From: Sva-07 sp963715285
GTDB taxonomy: Bacteria > Actinomycetota > Acidimicrobiia > Acidimicrobiales > Ilumatobacteraceae
Length of the DNA: 64,000 nucleotides
Reading direction: 5' to 3'
Assembly (NCBI GenBank): GCA_963715285.1
Contig: CAVQRU010000003.1
Span: 83,878-147,877 of the forward strand
Part shown: positions 7,731-15,711 of the stretch, piece by piece
Numbering within the stretch: position 1 is the stretch's first letter
How the letters are laid out: every line of letters starts with the position of its first letter
Translations under genes and position numbers: made by a program
Notes under the pieces: generated by a model
The model's database searches: none
Told to the model about the DNA's origin: nothing
The model's input: the letters and a program-made list of their open reading frames with translations, nothing else

Positions 7731-9554
7731 TCAGACGGTGGTGGCCGAGACCCAGGCGTCGTACAGGCGGCGGTACACGCCGTCACGCGTGATCAGGTCA
7801 TCGTGGTGGCCGTCCTCGACGAGGACGCCGTGGTCGAGCACCAACACCCGATCGGCGCGAGCGGCCGTCGACAGCCGGTGCGCGATGGCGATCGTGGTCC
7901 GAGACGCCGCGAGCCGTTCGAGGGCCCGGGCGATGCGAACCTCGGTGAGCGCATCCACCGACGATGTCGCCTCGTCGAGGATCAGCACGTCGGGATCTGC
8001 GAGACCGGCGCGAAGCAGCGCCACCAGCTGCCGCTCCCCCGCCGAGAGTTGGTCGCCGCGCTCGCCGACCCGCGTCGACAGCCCCTCGGCCAGTGAGTCG
8101 ACCCAGTCCTGCACGCCGAGGTCGGCGACGACCTGTTCGACGTCGCGGTGCTTGGCGTGTTCCCAGGCGAAGGCGATGTTCGCCTCGACGGTGTCGTCGA
8201 AGAGGAAGGGCTCCTGCGACACGACCACGAGCCGGCTGCGCAGCTCCGCGCGGCTCACCCGTCGCAGTGGCACGCCGCCGAGGTCGATCTCGCCGATCGT
8301 CGGGTCGGCGAACCGTGCGATCAGGCGACCGAGTGTGGTCTTGCCCGAGCCGGTCGAGCCGACCAGCGCCACCTGCTGGCCGGCGGGAATGGTGATGTCG
8401 AGGTGCTTGAGGACCGCATCGTCGGCGCTGTCGTCCGAACGGCTCCGGTAGGCGAACGTCACGTCGCGGATGTCGATCTGCAGCTTGCCCGCCGGGAGCG
8501 GGATCGGATCGTCGGGCTCCGGCGGCCCGACCGGCATGTCGAGCACCGACAGCACGCGACGGAGTCCGGCCACCGCCATCTGCGTGGTGTCGATGATCTC
8601 CGTGAACTCCGCGATCGGCTCCAGGAACCGGTACGTGAGGAACATGAAGCCGATGAGCGCTCCAGCGGTGAGCCCGCTCGCCGGACCCATCCAGACACCG
8701 ACCCCGACGACTGCGCAGACCGTCAAGGCCGAGAAGACCTCACCCGACGGGAACAGGAACGCCCCCAGACGGGCGGCCTTGATCTGGGCGGTCGTCTTGA
8801 CGGCGACGGCCTCGCGGACGTCGGCGGCCATCGTCGCCCCGGCACCGTAGGCCCGGATCGTCGGCGCGCCCGACACGACCTCGGCGATCGTGCCCAGCAT
8901 CTGACCGTTGCCGTGCCTCGCCCGGTCGTAGGCGACCAACAGGCGAGCCTGCACGAAGCGCAGCACGAACACCAACGGCAGCGCGACGACGAATGCCACG
9001 AGGGCGAGCTGCCAGTTGATGGCGAGCATCACACTGGCCACGATCAGCATCAGCGTGCCGTCGATCAGCCAGGCGAGGCCACCCCACTGGAAGAACTGGG
9101 CGAGCGTCTCGATGTCGCTCGTGACACGCGCGACCAGTCCGCCCCGACGTTCGTCGTTGTGGTCGGCGAGGCTGAGCTGGTGGATGTGGCGGATCAGCCG
9201 TACCCGAAGATCATGGAGGGCGCGTTCGCTGCGCTCGCCGAGGCGCAGCGCGGCCGTCCGGTAGGCGAGGCCGGACACGAGGACGGCGACGACGGCGACC
9301 AACGCCATCTGCACGATCACGTCCAGTTGGACCTGGCCGTCGGCGAGGCCGTTGTCGATCGCCTGTTGGATCAACAGCGGCACCACGACACGCCCGGCAG
9401 CGCCGATCGCGGCCAACAGCCACGTGACCCCCAGCCCCTGTCTCAGGATCGGTGCGGTCTCGAGGCCCCGGCCGATCGTGCGAACTGCCGAGTCCTCGCC
9501 GCTCGGCGACATCGTCCCCGCCTTGACCGCGATGGTGGGATCGAGCACGCTCAC
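7731..9554 (-). CDS. ABC exporter half-transporter, catalytically competent subunit
   Basis: 607 aa with a six-helix exporter membrane domain (about 40-330) fused to an ATPase domain. Walker A is GSTGSGKT (399-406), the signature LSAGE (503-507), Walker B VLILDE with catalytic E528, and the switch His H559. It overlaps the upstream exporter gene by four bases (ATGA), so the two halves are translationally coupled and should form a heterodimer. The partner lacks the catalytic Glu and switch His, so this subunit supplies the working residues of the consensus ATP site. The substrate (lipid, drug or peptide) is not deducible. Confidence 0.92.
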   Translation of the reverse strand: MSVLDPTIAVKAGTMSPSGEDSAVRTIGRGLETAPILRQGLGVTWLLAAIGAAGRVVVPLLIQQAIDNGLADGQVQLDVIVQMALVAVVAVLVSGLAYRTAALRLGERSERALHDLRVRLIRHIHQLSLADHNDERRGGLVARVTSDIETLAQFFQWGGLAWLIDGTLMLIVASVMLAINWQLALVAFVVALPLVFVLRFVQARLLVAYDRARHGNGQMLGTIAEVVSGAPTIRAYGAGATMAADVREAVAVKTTAQIKAARLGAFLFPSGEVFSALTVCAVVGVGVWMGPASGLTAGALIGFMFLTYRFLEPIAEFTEIIDTTQMAVAGLRRVLSVLDMPVGPPEPDDPIPLPAGKLQIDIRDVTFAYRSRSDDSADDAVLKHLDITIPAGQQVALVGSTGSGKTTLGRLIARFADPTIGEIDLGGVPLRRVSRAELRSRLVVVSQEPFLFDDTVEANIAFAWEHAKHRDVEQVVADLGVQDWVDSLAEGLSTRVGERGDQLSAGERQLVALLRAGLADPDVLILDEATSSVDALTEVRIARALERLAASRTTIAIAHRLSTAARADRVLVLDHGVLVEDGHHDDLITRDGVYRRLYDAWVSATTV

Positions 9555-11395
9555 GATGTCGACACCTCGCTCACGAAGTCCGGTGTCGCCGCACGCCCCG
9601 GTACCGCCGCGATCTCCGACGCATCGGATCGGTCGGCCTCGAACGCCTCGACCAGGTCCCGATACGGGGCGGTCGACGCCATCAGCTCGTCGTGGGTGCC
9701 GTGCGCCGCCACTCGCCCGTCGGCCACGAACACGACGTCATCGGCCAGGGCGATCGTCGAGGGACGTGATGCGACGAGCAGTACGGACGAGTCCGCCAGA
9801 TCGTGACGCAGGTTGTCGAGCACGATCGCCTCCGTCGACGGATCGAGCGCCGAGGTGGTGTCATCGAGCACGAGCAGCGACGGCCGGCGAACGAGCGCGC
9901 GAGCCAACGCGAGTCGCTGACGTTGGCCGCCGCTGAGACTCACCCCGCGTTCACCGACGATCGTGTCGAGCGCGAGCGGGAGCCGCTCGACGAACTCGGC
10001 GGCGGCAGCCAGACGAAGCGCTTCCCAGACCTCCTCGTCGGAGAATGCGTCGCCGAGACGGACGTTGTCGCGGACGGTCCCTCCCATCAGGAACGCCTCC
10101 TGGAACACGATGCATCGTGGGCCGTCGGCCAGTGCGACGGTGCCCGTCGACGGCCCGACGAGCCCGATGGCGAGCTGGGCGAGCGTCGACTTGCCCGACC
10201 CGGTCGGCCCGACCAGGGCGGTGACGTTGCCGACGGGCAGCGAGACCGACACGTCGCGAACGGTGGGTGGGCCGTCGCCCTCGTGGGCGAACGACACGCG
10301 GTCGAACGTGATACCCATACCGGTCGGCGCGGTTGCGATCCGATCGACGGGATCCGGCTCGATCGGCTCCTGCAGGACCTCCTGGATCCGGTTCCACGCC
10401 GAGATCGAGCGAGGGAGCTCCGACAGCGTGAAGCCGATCAGGCGCAGCGGGAACACGAGCAGCGTGAACAGGAAGATCACACCGGACACCTCACCGACGG
10501 TGACATCGCCGGACCGGACGCGCACGGCGCCGATCACCACGAGCAGGATGTTGGTCAACGACGGGATCACGTCGAGCAACGCCTCGAACCAGGTCCGCAG
10601 GCGGATCGCCTTCACACGAGACCCGCGCACCTGGTCGGCGAGACCGGCCAACCGCTCGGTCTCGCGCTCCTCGGCCCCGTAGGACTTGACCAGTTGCACC
10701 CCCTCGAAGCTCTCGTGGACCCCAGCGGAGAACTCGCCGAGCTGGTGCTGCGCGCGGGCGAAATGCGCGGACACCGACCGTTCGTAGACGACGTTGGTGA
10801 CCACCAGGAGCGGGAAGACGACCATCGCGACCACGCCGAGCGGCCAGTCGATCACCAGCATCCAGAGCGTCGAGACGACCACCATGATCACCGTGCCGCT
10901 GGCGAACGGAATCGGAGCGAGGACGCCGACGGTGGCCTCGGCGTCGACGCCGGCGCGCGCGACGAGGTCGCCGTCGGCGCGGCGATTGTGCCAGCTCATC
11001 GGCTGGTGGATGTACCGGTCGACGACTGCGTTGCTGTAGATCTGGGCGACGCGCCACTGCGTGATCGAGGCAAACGTTCGCCTGACCACGATCGCCACCG
11101 CCCGAACCACCCCGATGCCGAGCACGAGCGACAGCCCGGCCACCACCGTGTCGGTGGCGACCTCACCGTCCTCGAACCGTGGCACGACGACGTTGTCGAT
11201 CACCCAGCTGATCGCGAAGCTCGACGCCACCGTCAGCAGGGCGAAGACCGCGGCGCCGCTCACCGCGATCGCGAACAGCTTCGGCTGCAACCGGACCATC
11301 GACCAGATGAAGTGGGCGTTGCGCCGAGCGCGCGCGGTCGCGCCGATCCGCCGGTCGACGCTTCCCACGCCCGATTCGTCGACCTGCTCGTTCAC
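9551..11395 (-). CDS. ABC exporter half-transporter with degenerate ATPase site
   Basis: 614 aa, first gene of the two-gene exporter operon. It has a membrane domain (about 35-335) and an ATPase domain with intact Walker A GPTGSGKS (396-403) and signature LSGGQ (487-491). Walker B ends in Asp (LLVLDD, D512) instead of the catalytic Glu, and the switch His is replaced (VASRPST, S543). This asymmetry is characteristic of heterodimeric exporters such as TM287/288, where one ATP site is non-hydrolytic. The GTG start is taken at 11395, with TAGAAA 6 nt upstream as a weak promoter match. Confidence 0.92.
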   Translation of the reverse strand: MNEQVDESGVGSVDRRIGATARARRNAHFIWSMVRLQPKLFAIAVSGAAVFALLTVASSFAISWVIDNVVVPRFEDGEVATDTVVAGLSLVLGIGVVRAVAIVVRRTFASITQWRVAQIYSNAVVDRYIHQPMSWHNRRADGDLVARAGVDAEATVGVLAPIPFASGTVIMVVVSTLWMLVIDWPLGVVAMVVFPLLVVTNVVYERSVSAHFARAQHQLGEFSAGVHESFEGVQLVKSYGAEERETERLAGLADQVRGSRVKAIRLRTWFEALLDVIPSLTNILLVVIGAVRVRSGDVTVGEVSGVIFLFTLLVFPLRLIGFTLSELPRSISAWNRIQEVLQEPIEPDPVDRIATAPTGMGITFDRVSFAHEGDGPPTVRDVSVSLPVGNVTALVGPTGSGKSTLAQLAIGLVGPSTGTVALADGPRCIVFQEAFLMGGTVRDNVRLGDAFSDEEVWEALRLAAAAEFVERLPLALDTIVGERGVSLSGGQRQRLALARALVRRPSLLVLDDTTSALDPSTEAIVLDNLRHDLADSSVLLVASRPSTIALADDVVFVADGRVAAHGTHDELMASTAPYRDLVEAFEADRSDASEIAAVPGRAATPDFVSEVSTS

Positions 11396-11424
11396 ACGAC
11401 GTTTCTACCAGCGACCGTCCGCCA

Positions 11425-11430
11425 TATCGT
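11425..11430 (+). promoter_or_regulatory. -10 TATCGT for the 192-aa membrane protein
   Basis: TATCGT with 8 nt to the GTG at 11439, supporting this start within a longer open frame. Confidence 0.45.
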
Positions 11431-11438
11431 CAAGCATC

Positions 11439-12017
11439 GTGACGACCGACTCGACGACGCAGCCTCCGCCGGAGTCCGCGATCCCCAGTCACATTCCGGG
11501 GGCCGAACCCGGACCGTGGCGGCGGTCCCGGACCCGCAAGGTGCTCCTGGTCACGGCGATCGTCGGGCTGATCGTGTTCTGGATCTGGGCGCTGTTCTTC
11601 GCGTCCAAGGAGGCCGTCAACAAGATCGACGACCGGGCGTGGGCTGCCCGTGCCGAGACGATCTGCGCCCGCTACGACCTCCAGATCCGCGCGCTCGAGG
11701 CGGAGAGCTCCACCGATCTCCAGGTGCGAGCGGCGCTCGTCGTCGAATCGACCGATCTGCTGTCGGACATGCTCGACGAGGTCGTTGCGGTCGCCCCCTC
11801 GGACGAGAAGGGCCAGGCGATCGTTCCCGCATGGGAGGACGACTACCGCACCCTGCTCGCCGATCGCTACCGCTACGCCGACCAACTGGCGAGCGGCCAG
11901 GACGGTCCGTTCACCGAGACCGCCGTACAGGGTGTGCCCATCACCGAGCGGATCGAGACCTTCGCCGGCGACAACGAGATGCCCAGCTGCGGACCACCCC
12001 GTGGTTCGATCGTGTGA
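11439..12017 (+). CDS. Hypothetical single-span membrane protein
   Basis: 192 aa. A Pro-rich cytosolic N-terminus (TTQPPPESAIP) precedes RRSRTRK and one membrane helix (about 35-54, VLLVTAIVGLIVFWIWALFF). The external region is mostly helical, with two cysteines (ICARYD near the helix, PSCGPP at the end) that could pair. I do not recognise the family. Its stop codon interlocks with the stop of the acyltransferase on the other strand inside a 22-bp perfect palindrome. Confidence 0.7.
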   Translation: MTTDSTTQPPPESAIPSHIPGAEPGPWRRSRTRKVLLVTAIVGLIVFWIWALFFASKEAVNKIDDRAWAARAETICARYDLQIRALEAESSTDLQVRAALVVESTDLLSDMLDEVVAVAPSDEKGQAIVPAWEDDYRTLLADRYRYADQLASGQDGPFTETAVQGVPITERIETFAGDNEMPSCGPPRGSIV

Positions 12018-12028
12018 TCACACGATCG
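12007..12028. repeat. 22-bp perfect palindrome spanning two interlocked stop codons
   Basis: Arms CGATCGTGTGA and its reverse complement TCACACGATCG abut with no spacer. The central TGATCA contains the stops of the rightward membrane protein and the leftward acyltransferase. It could fold as a terminator on either strand but lacks a T tract. Confidence 0.6.
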
Positions 12029-12662
12029 TCTTGATCACCTTGGCCGGCACGCCGGCCGCGACGCAGTTGTCCGGCAGGTGCCCGGTGACGACGCTGTTCG
12101 CTCCGACCACCACGTGTCGTCCGATGACCGCGCCGGGCAGAACGACCGAGCCGTGGCCGAGCCAGGATCCGTCACCGATCGACACCGGCCGTTCAGGCAT
12201 CACCTGCTTCGAGATGGGCACCTCGAGATCGAGATATCCGTGATTCTGATCGGTGATGTACACGTGATGGCCCGTCCACACGTCGTTGCCGATCGTGATC
12301 TGCAAATGCCCGACGATGCCACTCCCCTTGCCGATGAGACACCGGTCGCCGATCGAGATGACCGGGTCGGAGACCATCTCCTGGCCGGGCACCATGCCCG
12401 CCGACAGCGTGATCTGAGGGCCGAACAGCGTCCCCGTTCCGATGTGGATGTAGCGCTCGTTGAAGAGCGCGTTCGGCGGGAAGCAGATCACGCTGTCGGG
12501 TCCGAATGCACCGAACCGTCGGCCCCTCCGTGTGTCCGGACCGATGGCGCCGAGTTCGACGGCCGCTTCCCAGGTCCTGATCACCAACTCGCCGCTCGCC
12601 CGCTTCACCCCGGTCCGCAGGCGCTGCACCAGGGTGTCGGGGACGGGCGGGCGCTCGAGCAC
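12018..12662 (-). CDS. Left-handed beta-helix (hexapeptide repeat) acyltransferase
   Basis: 214 aa. From about 60 to the end the sequence is a hexapeptide-repeat beta-helix (ISIGDRCLIGKGSGIVG, ITIGNDVWTGHHVYIT, and near the C-terminus VVLPGAVIGRHVVVGANSVV). The H in DQNHGY is the usual acetyltransferase catalytic His, and PAKVIK is the common terminal motif. Such enzymes O-acetylate sugars or antibiotics; the acceptor is unknown. The GTG at 12662 has TAGCGT 8 nt upstream. Its stop directly abuts the stop of the convergent gene. Confidence 0.85.
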   Translation of the reverse strand: MLERPPVPDTLVQRLRTGVKRASGELVIRTWEAAVELGAIGPDTRRGRRFGAFGPDSVICFPPNALFNERYIHIGTGTLFGPQITLSAGMVPGQEMVSDPVISIGDRCLIGKGSGIVGHLQITIGNDVWTGHHVYITDQNHGYLDLEVPISKQVMPERPVSIGDGSWLGHGSVVLPGAVIGRHVVVGANSVVTGHLPDNCVAAGVPAKVIKTIV

Positions 12663-12670
12663 GCCAGGGA

Positions 12671-12676
12671 ACGCTA
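12671..12676 (-). promoter_or_regulatory. -10 TAGCGT for the acyltransferase
   Basis: TAGCGT, 8 nt from the GTG at 12662. It is divergent from the TACAGT element serving the peptidase gene. Confidence 0.45.
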
Positions 12677-12696
12677 GTGCGGTGGCCGTCGGTCCC

Positions 12697-12702
12697 TACA
12701 GT
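12697..12702 (+). promoter_or_regulatory. -10 TACAGT for the S58 peptidase-panC unit
   Basis: TACAGT, 8 nt before the GTG at 12711. Confidence 0.45.
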
Positions 12703-12710
12703 GAGAGCCC

Positions 12711-13847
12711 GTGACGAGTCCGCCGAGCGCCCCGCAACTTGCCGCGCCGACCGCGCGGCCACCGTTCGGCTCGATCACCGACGTCCCCGGCGTCGAGGTC
12801 GGCCATCACCAGCGCACGGGGCGGGGATGGCAGACCGGCACCACCGTGGTCTTCGCACGGCAGGGAGCGACCCCGGGCGTCAGCGTGCGCGGCGGAGGTC
12901 CCGGCACCCGCGAGACCGACGCACTGCACCCGGAGCACCTCGTCGAACGGATTCATGCGATCTGCCTCACCGGTGGGAGCGCGTTCGGGCTGTCGGCAGC
13001 CGACGGGGTCGTCGCCTGGCTCGAGGAGCGCCGACTCGGCTTCCCCATCGGTGACCCCCTCGACCCGATCGGTGTGGTGCCGGTGGTCCCGGCTGCGGTC
13101 ATCTTCGATCTCGGACGTGCCGGCCGCTTCGACCATCGACCCGACGCCACGTTCGGACGCCGCGCGATCGGATCGACCCGGGCCGACCAGCGCCGGTGGG
13201 GTTCGGTCGGTGCGGGCACCGGGGCCAAGGCCGGCGGGCTCCAGGGTGGGGTGGGCACTGCCGGTACGGTCGTGACGATCCCGGGCGCGATGATCGGCGC
13301 GGAGTGCGGCGACGTCGAGGTCACCGTCGGTGCGCTGGCCGTGGTGAACGCGAACGGCTCACCCATCGATCGTGCCACCGGTCTCCCGTGGACCACCCCC
13401 GGCCCTGGGCTCCGGCGACCGTCGAGCACCGATCGCTCCAGGCTCCGGGCGGTGCTCGACGGGCAGCAGCAGGTCGATCTCAACACCACGATCGGCGTGG
13501 TTGCGACCTCTGCACGCCTGTCGAAGGCCGAGGTCGGCAAGTTGTGTGGCGTGGCCCACGACGGCCTCGCCCGGGCCATCCGTCCGGCTCACTCGATGAC
13601 CGATGGCGACACGGTGTTCGGCCTCGCAACCGGAGACGTGGGCATCGGCGACGGTCCGGCCGCCATGCGTTCGACCACGTCCCGACCTCGTGCGTTCAAT
13701 CTCCTCCTCGCCGCGGCCGCTGACACCTTCGCCTCGGCGTGTACGCACGCCATCATCAGTGCAACCAGCACGGCGTACGCACCGGCGTACCTCGAACTCT
13801 GCCCATCGGTTCGGGCGTCACCCGGAACACGTCGGGGGACGTCGTGA
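12711..13847 (+). CDS. P1/S58 family peptidase (DmpA-like)
   Basis: 378 aa. The N-terminus GSITDVPGVEVGHH, then GVSVRGGGPGTRETDAL and LTGGSAFGL, is the classic start of P1-family proteins (DmpA aminopeptidase, DUF3663-like). These are Ntn hydrolases that self-cleave; the segment LNTTIGVVATSARLSKAEVG is where the new N-terminal Thr/Ser nucleophile is expected, an inference from the family. It overlaps panC by four bases (GTGA), so the two are co-translated. A link to pantothenate or beta-alanyl peptide breakdown would be attractive, because related BapA enzymes release beta-alanine, a PanC substrate, but this is speculation. Confidence 0.85.
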   Translation: MTSPPSAPQLAAPTARPPFGSITDVPGVEVGHHQRTGRGWQTGTTVVFARQGATPGVSVRGGGPGTRETDALHPEHLVERIHAICLTGGSAFGLSAADGVVAWLEERRLGFPIGDPLDPIGVVPVVPAAVIFDLGRAGRFDHRPDATFGRRAIGSTRADQRRWGSVGAGTGAKAGGLQGGVGTAGTVVTIPGAMIGAECGDVEVTVGALAVVNANGSPIDRATGLPWTTPGPGLRRPSSTDRSRLRAVLDGQQQVDLNTTIGVVATSARLSKAEVGKLCGVAHDGLARAIRPAHSMTDGDTVFGLATGDVGIGDGPAAMRSTTSRPRAFNLLLAAAADTFASACTHAIISATSTAYAPAYLELCPSVRASPGTRRGTS

Positions 13848-14743
13848 CCACGCCCGTCGAGGCCGCACCGCCGGTGATCGCCGACCCGGTCTCGATGCGC
13901 CGATGGTCGAACGACGCTGTCCGATCGGGCCGACACGTCGCGCTCGTGCCCACGATGGGCGCACTCCACGACGGCCATCTCGCGCTCGTGCGCGCCGCGA
14001 GGGAGCGCGCCGAGCTCGTCGTCGTGTCGATCTTCGTCAACCCGCTGCAGTTCGGCGAGCCCGCGGACTTCGATCGCTACCCGCGCCCGATCGACGACGA
14101 CCTCGCAGCCTGCGCCGAAGCCGGCGTCGATGCCATCTACGCGCCGACGGCAGCCGTCATGTATCCGGACGGCTTCCAGACGCGGGTCGTCCCCGGACCG
14201 CTCGCCCACGCGATGGAAGGACGCAGCCGCCCCGGGCACTTCGACGGGGTGGCCACCGTGGTCACCAAGCTGTTCGCCGCGATCCGGCCCGACGTGGCGG
14301 TGTTCGGCGAGAAGGACTTCCAGCAGCTCGCCGTCATCCGTCAACTGGCGTTCGATCTCGATCTCGGTGTCGACGTCGTCGGTCACCGCACCGTGAGGGA
14401 GCCCGACGGCCTGGCGATGTCGAGCCGGAATCGCCGACTGACGTCTCCCGAGCGGCGCGCCGCGCGTTGCGTACCTCGGGCCGTGCACGCGGCGCGCGAG
14501 CGTGCGTCCGAGCCTTCAGCGTCCGTCGAGGACGTGCTCGCCGCGGCTCGGCAGCCGATCTCGGCCGAACCGCTCGCCGCGCTCGACTACGTCGCCGTGT
14601 TCGATGCTCGTGTCCTCAGCGAGGTGGAGGTGTTCGATCCCGAGCATCGTCGGCCCGGCAACTACCGAGTTGCGCTCGCAGTGCGTCTCGGCAACGTCCG
14701 CCTCATCGACAACGCCGACCTGTTCGACGACCTCGAGATCTGA
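13844..14743 (+). CDS. panC: Pantoate-beta-alanine ligase
   Basis: 299 aa from the GTG that overlaps the preceding stop (GTGA). PanC joins pantoate and beta-alanine with ATP to make pantothenate. Visible motifs are PTMGALHDGH (36-45, HIGH-like nucleotide site), FVNPLQF, RPGHFDGVATVV, FGEKDFQQL and MSSRNRRL (the KMSKS-equivalent). The length is close to E. coli PanC (283) and M. tuberculosis PanC (309). The 3' 228 bases are overlapped on the other strand by the open frame of the CPBP protease gene. panB and panD are not in the window. Confidence 0.95.
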   Translation: MTTPVEAAPPVIADPVSMRRWSNDAVRSGRHVALVPTMGALHDGHLALVRAARERAELVVVSIFVNPLQFGEPADFDRYPRPIDDDLAACAEAGVDAIYAPTAAVMYPDGFQTRVVPGPLAHAMEGRSRPGHFDGVATVVTKLFAAIRPDVAVFGEKDFQQLAVIRQLAFDLDLGVDVVGHRTVREPDGLAMSSRNRRLTSPERRAARCVPRAVHAARERASEPSASVEDVLAAARQPISAEPLAALDYVAVFDARVLSEVEVFDPEHRRPGNYRVALAVRLGNVRLIDNADLFDDLEI

Positions 14744-15553
14744 ACCTCCCGGCCGGATCCAGGCGCCATCCTGGAACCGATCGGCGACCCCGGTGAGCAC
14801 CACCAGCAGCACGACGCCGTTGAACAGCGCGTGAGCCACGATGGCGGGCCCCAAGCGACGCAAGAGCGCGGTCGCGACACCGAAGGCGATCCCGACGCTG
14901 GACAGCACCACGACCAGCCCCACGTTGCCGACCCCGCGCACCGGATCGACGTGTGCTGCACCGAAGAGGACGCCCTGGAGGACGACCACGACGACGAGGT
15001 GCAGTCGGCTGCGCAACCCGCGCATCACCACCCCTCGGAACACCATCTCTTCGACGAACGGCGCAGCGATCACCGCGGTGATCACGATCGACACCACATA
15101 CGTCCGGTCGACGTCGACGTCGCTGATCGCGTTGGTGTTGCTGACGATCGGCAGCCCGAGCGCAATGACGAGCGCCGCGGCCGCGACCTGCGCGCCCAGG
15201 GCCCCGAGCCAGACGACCGGTCCCCAGCCGAGATCGGCCCAGCGCGGCGACAGGCCGATGTCCGGACCGAGCCGACCCGTGGCCCAGCGACGACTCGCGT
15301 ACCAGCACCACCACACCGACGGCCCGTAACCGACGGTGGCGAGGAGGAGTACGTACACCGCGACGGGCCAACCCAGGTCGACCACGGCGTCGAGCAGGTA
15401 CTTCGAAGCGACGAGCGACGAGGTCAGCACTGCGATCGCCCCGATGGCCGCAACGACCGGAAGCGTCGACTCGACCGGTGGGGAGCTCGGAGCGTCGATC
15501 GGTGAGGTCGGCACGGCGGTGCCAGGCACCGGGGGCGGCAGCGGGCGGCTCAC
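14516..15553 (-). CDS. CPBP family intramembrane metalloprotease (CAAX protease-like)
   Basis: The frame encodes 345 aa. After a Pro-rich N-terminus there are about eight membrane segments (30-255). The three CPBP motifs are present: EEMVFR (E168/E169), FGAAH (H201) and HALFN (H241/N245). Members are Rce1-like membrane proteases, some involved in self-immunity or prenyl-protein processing. The family-like part ends near residue 265. The remaining 76 residues are antisense to the 3' end of panC because no stop occurs before 14516, so either the genes overlap tail-to-tail by 228 bp or the true stop has been lost. The start is a GTG at 15553. Confidence 0.82.
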   Translation of the reverse strand: MSRPLPPPVPGTAVPTSPIDAPSSPPVESTLPVVAAIGAIAVLTSSLVASKYLLDAVVDLGWPVAVYVLLLATVGYGPSVWWCWYASRRWATGRLGPDIGLSPRWADLGWGPVVWLGALGAQVAAAALVIALGLPIVSNTNAISDVDVDRTYVVSIVITAVIAAPFVEEMVFRGVVMRGLRSRLHLVVVVVLQGVLFGAAHVDPVRGVGNVGLVVVLSSVGIAFGVATALLRRLGPAIVAHALFNGVVLLVVLTGVADRFQDGAWIRPGGSDLEVVEQVGVVDEADVAETHCERNSVVAGPTMLGIEHLHLAEDTSIEHGDVVERGERFGRDRLPSRGEHVLDGR

Positions 15554-15711
15554 GATGCGGTCAAGAAATCGTCACGGATTCGTCAAGGCTCGCCACAACG
15601 CTCAAGAACGTACCCGTCGATTCCGATGCTCCGGTGTCCCGGTGTCGATCGTCATCGCGTCAGCGCTCCCGGCCCTGGCACCGCAACACCCGCCTCAGCC
15701 GAAAGACCTCC

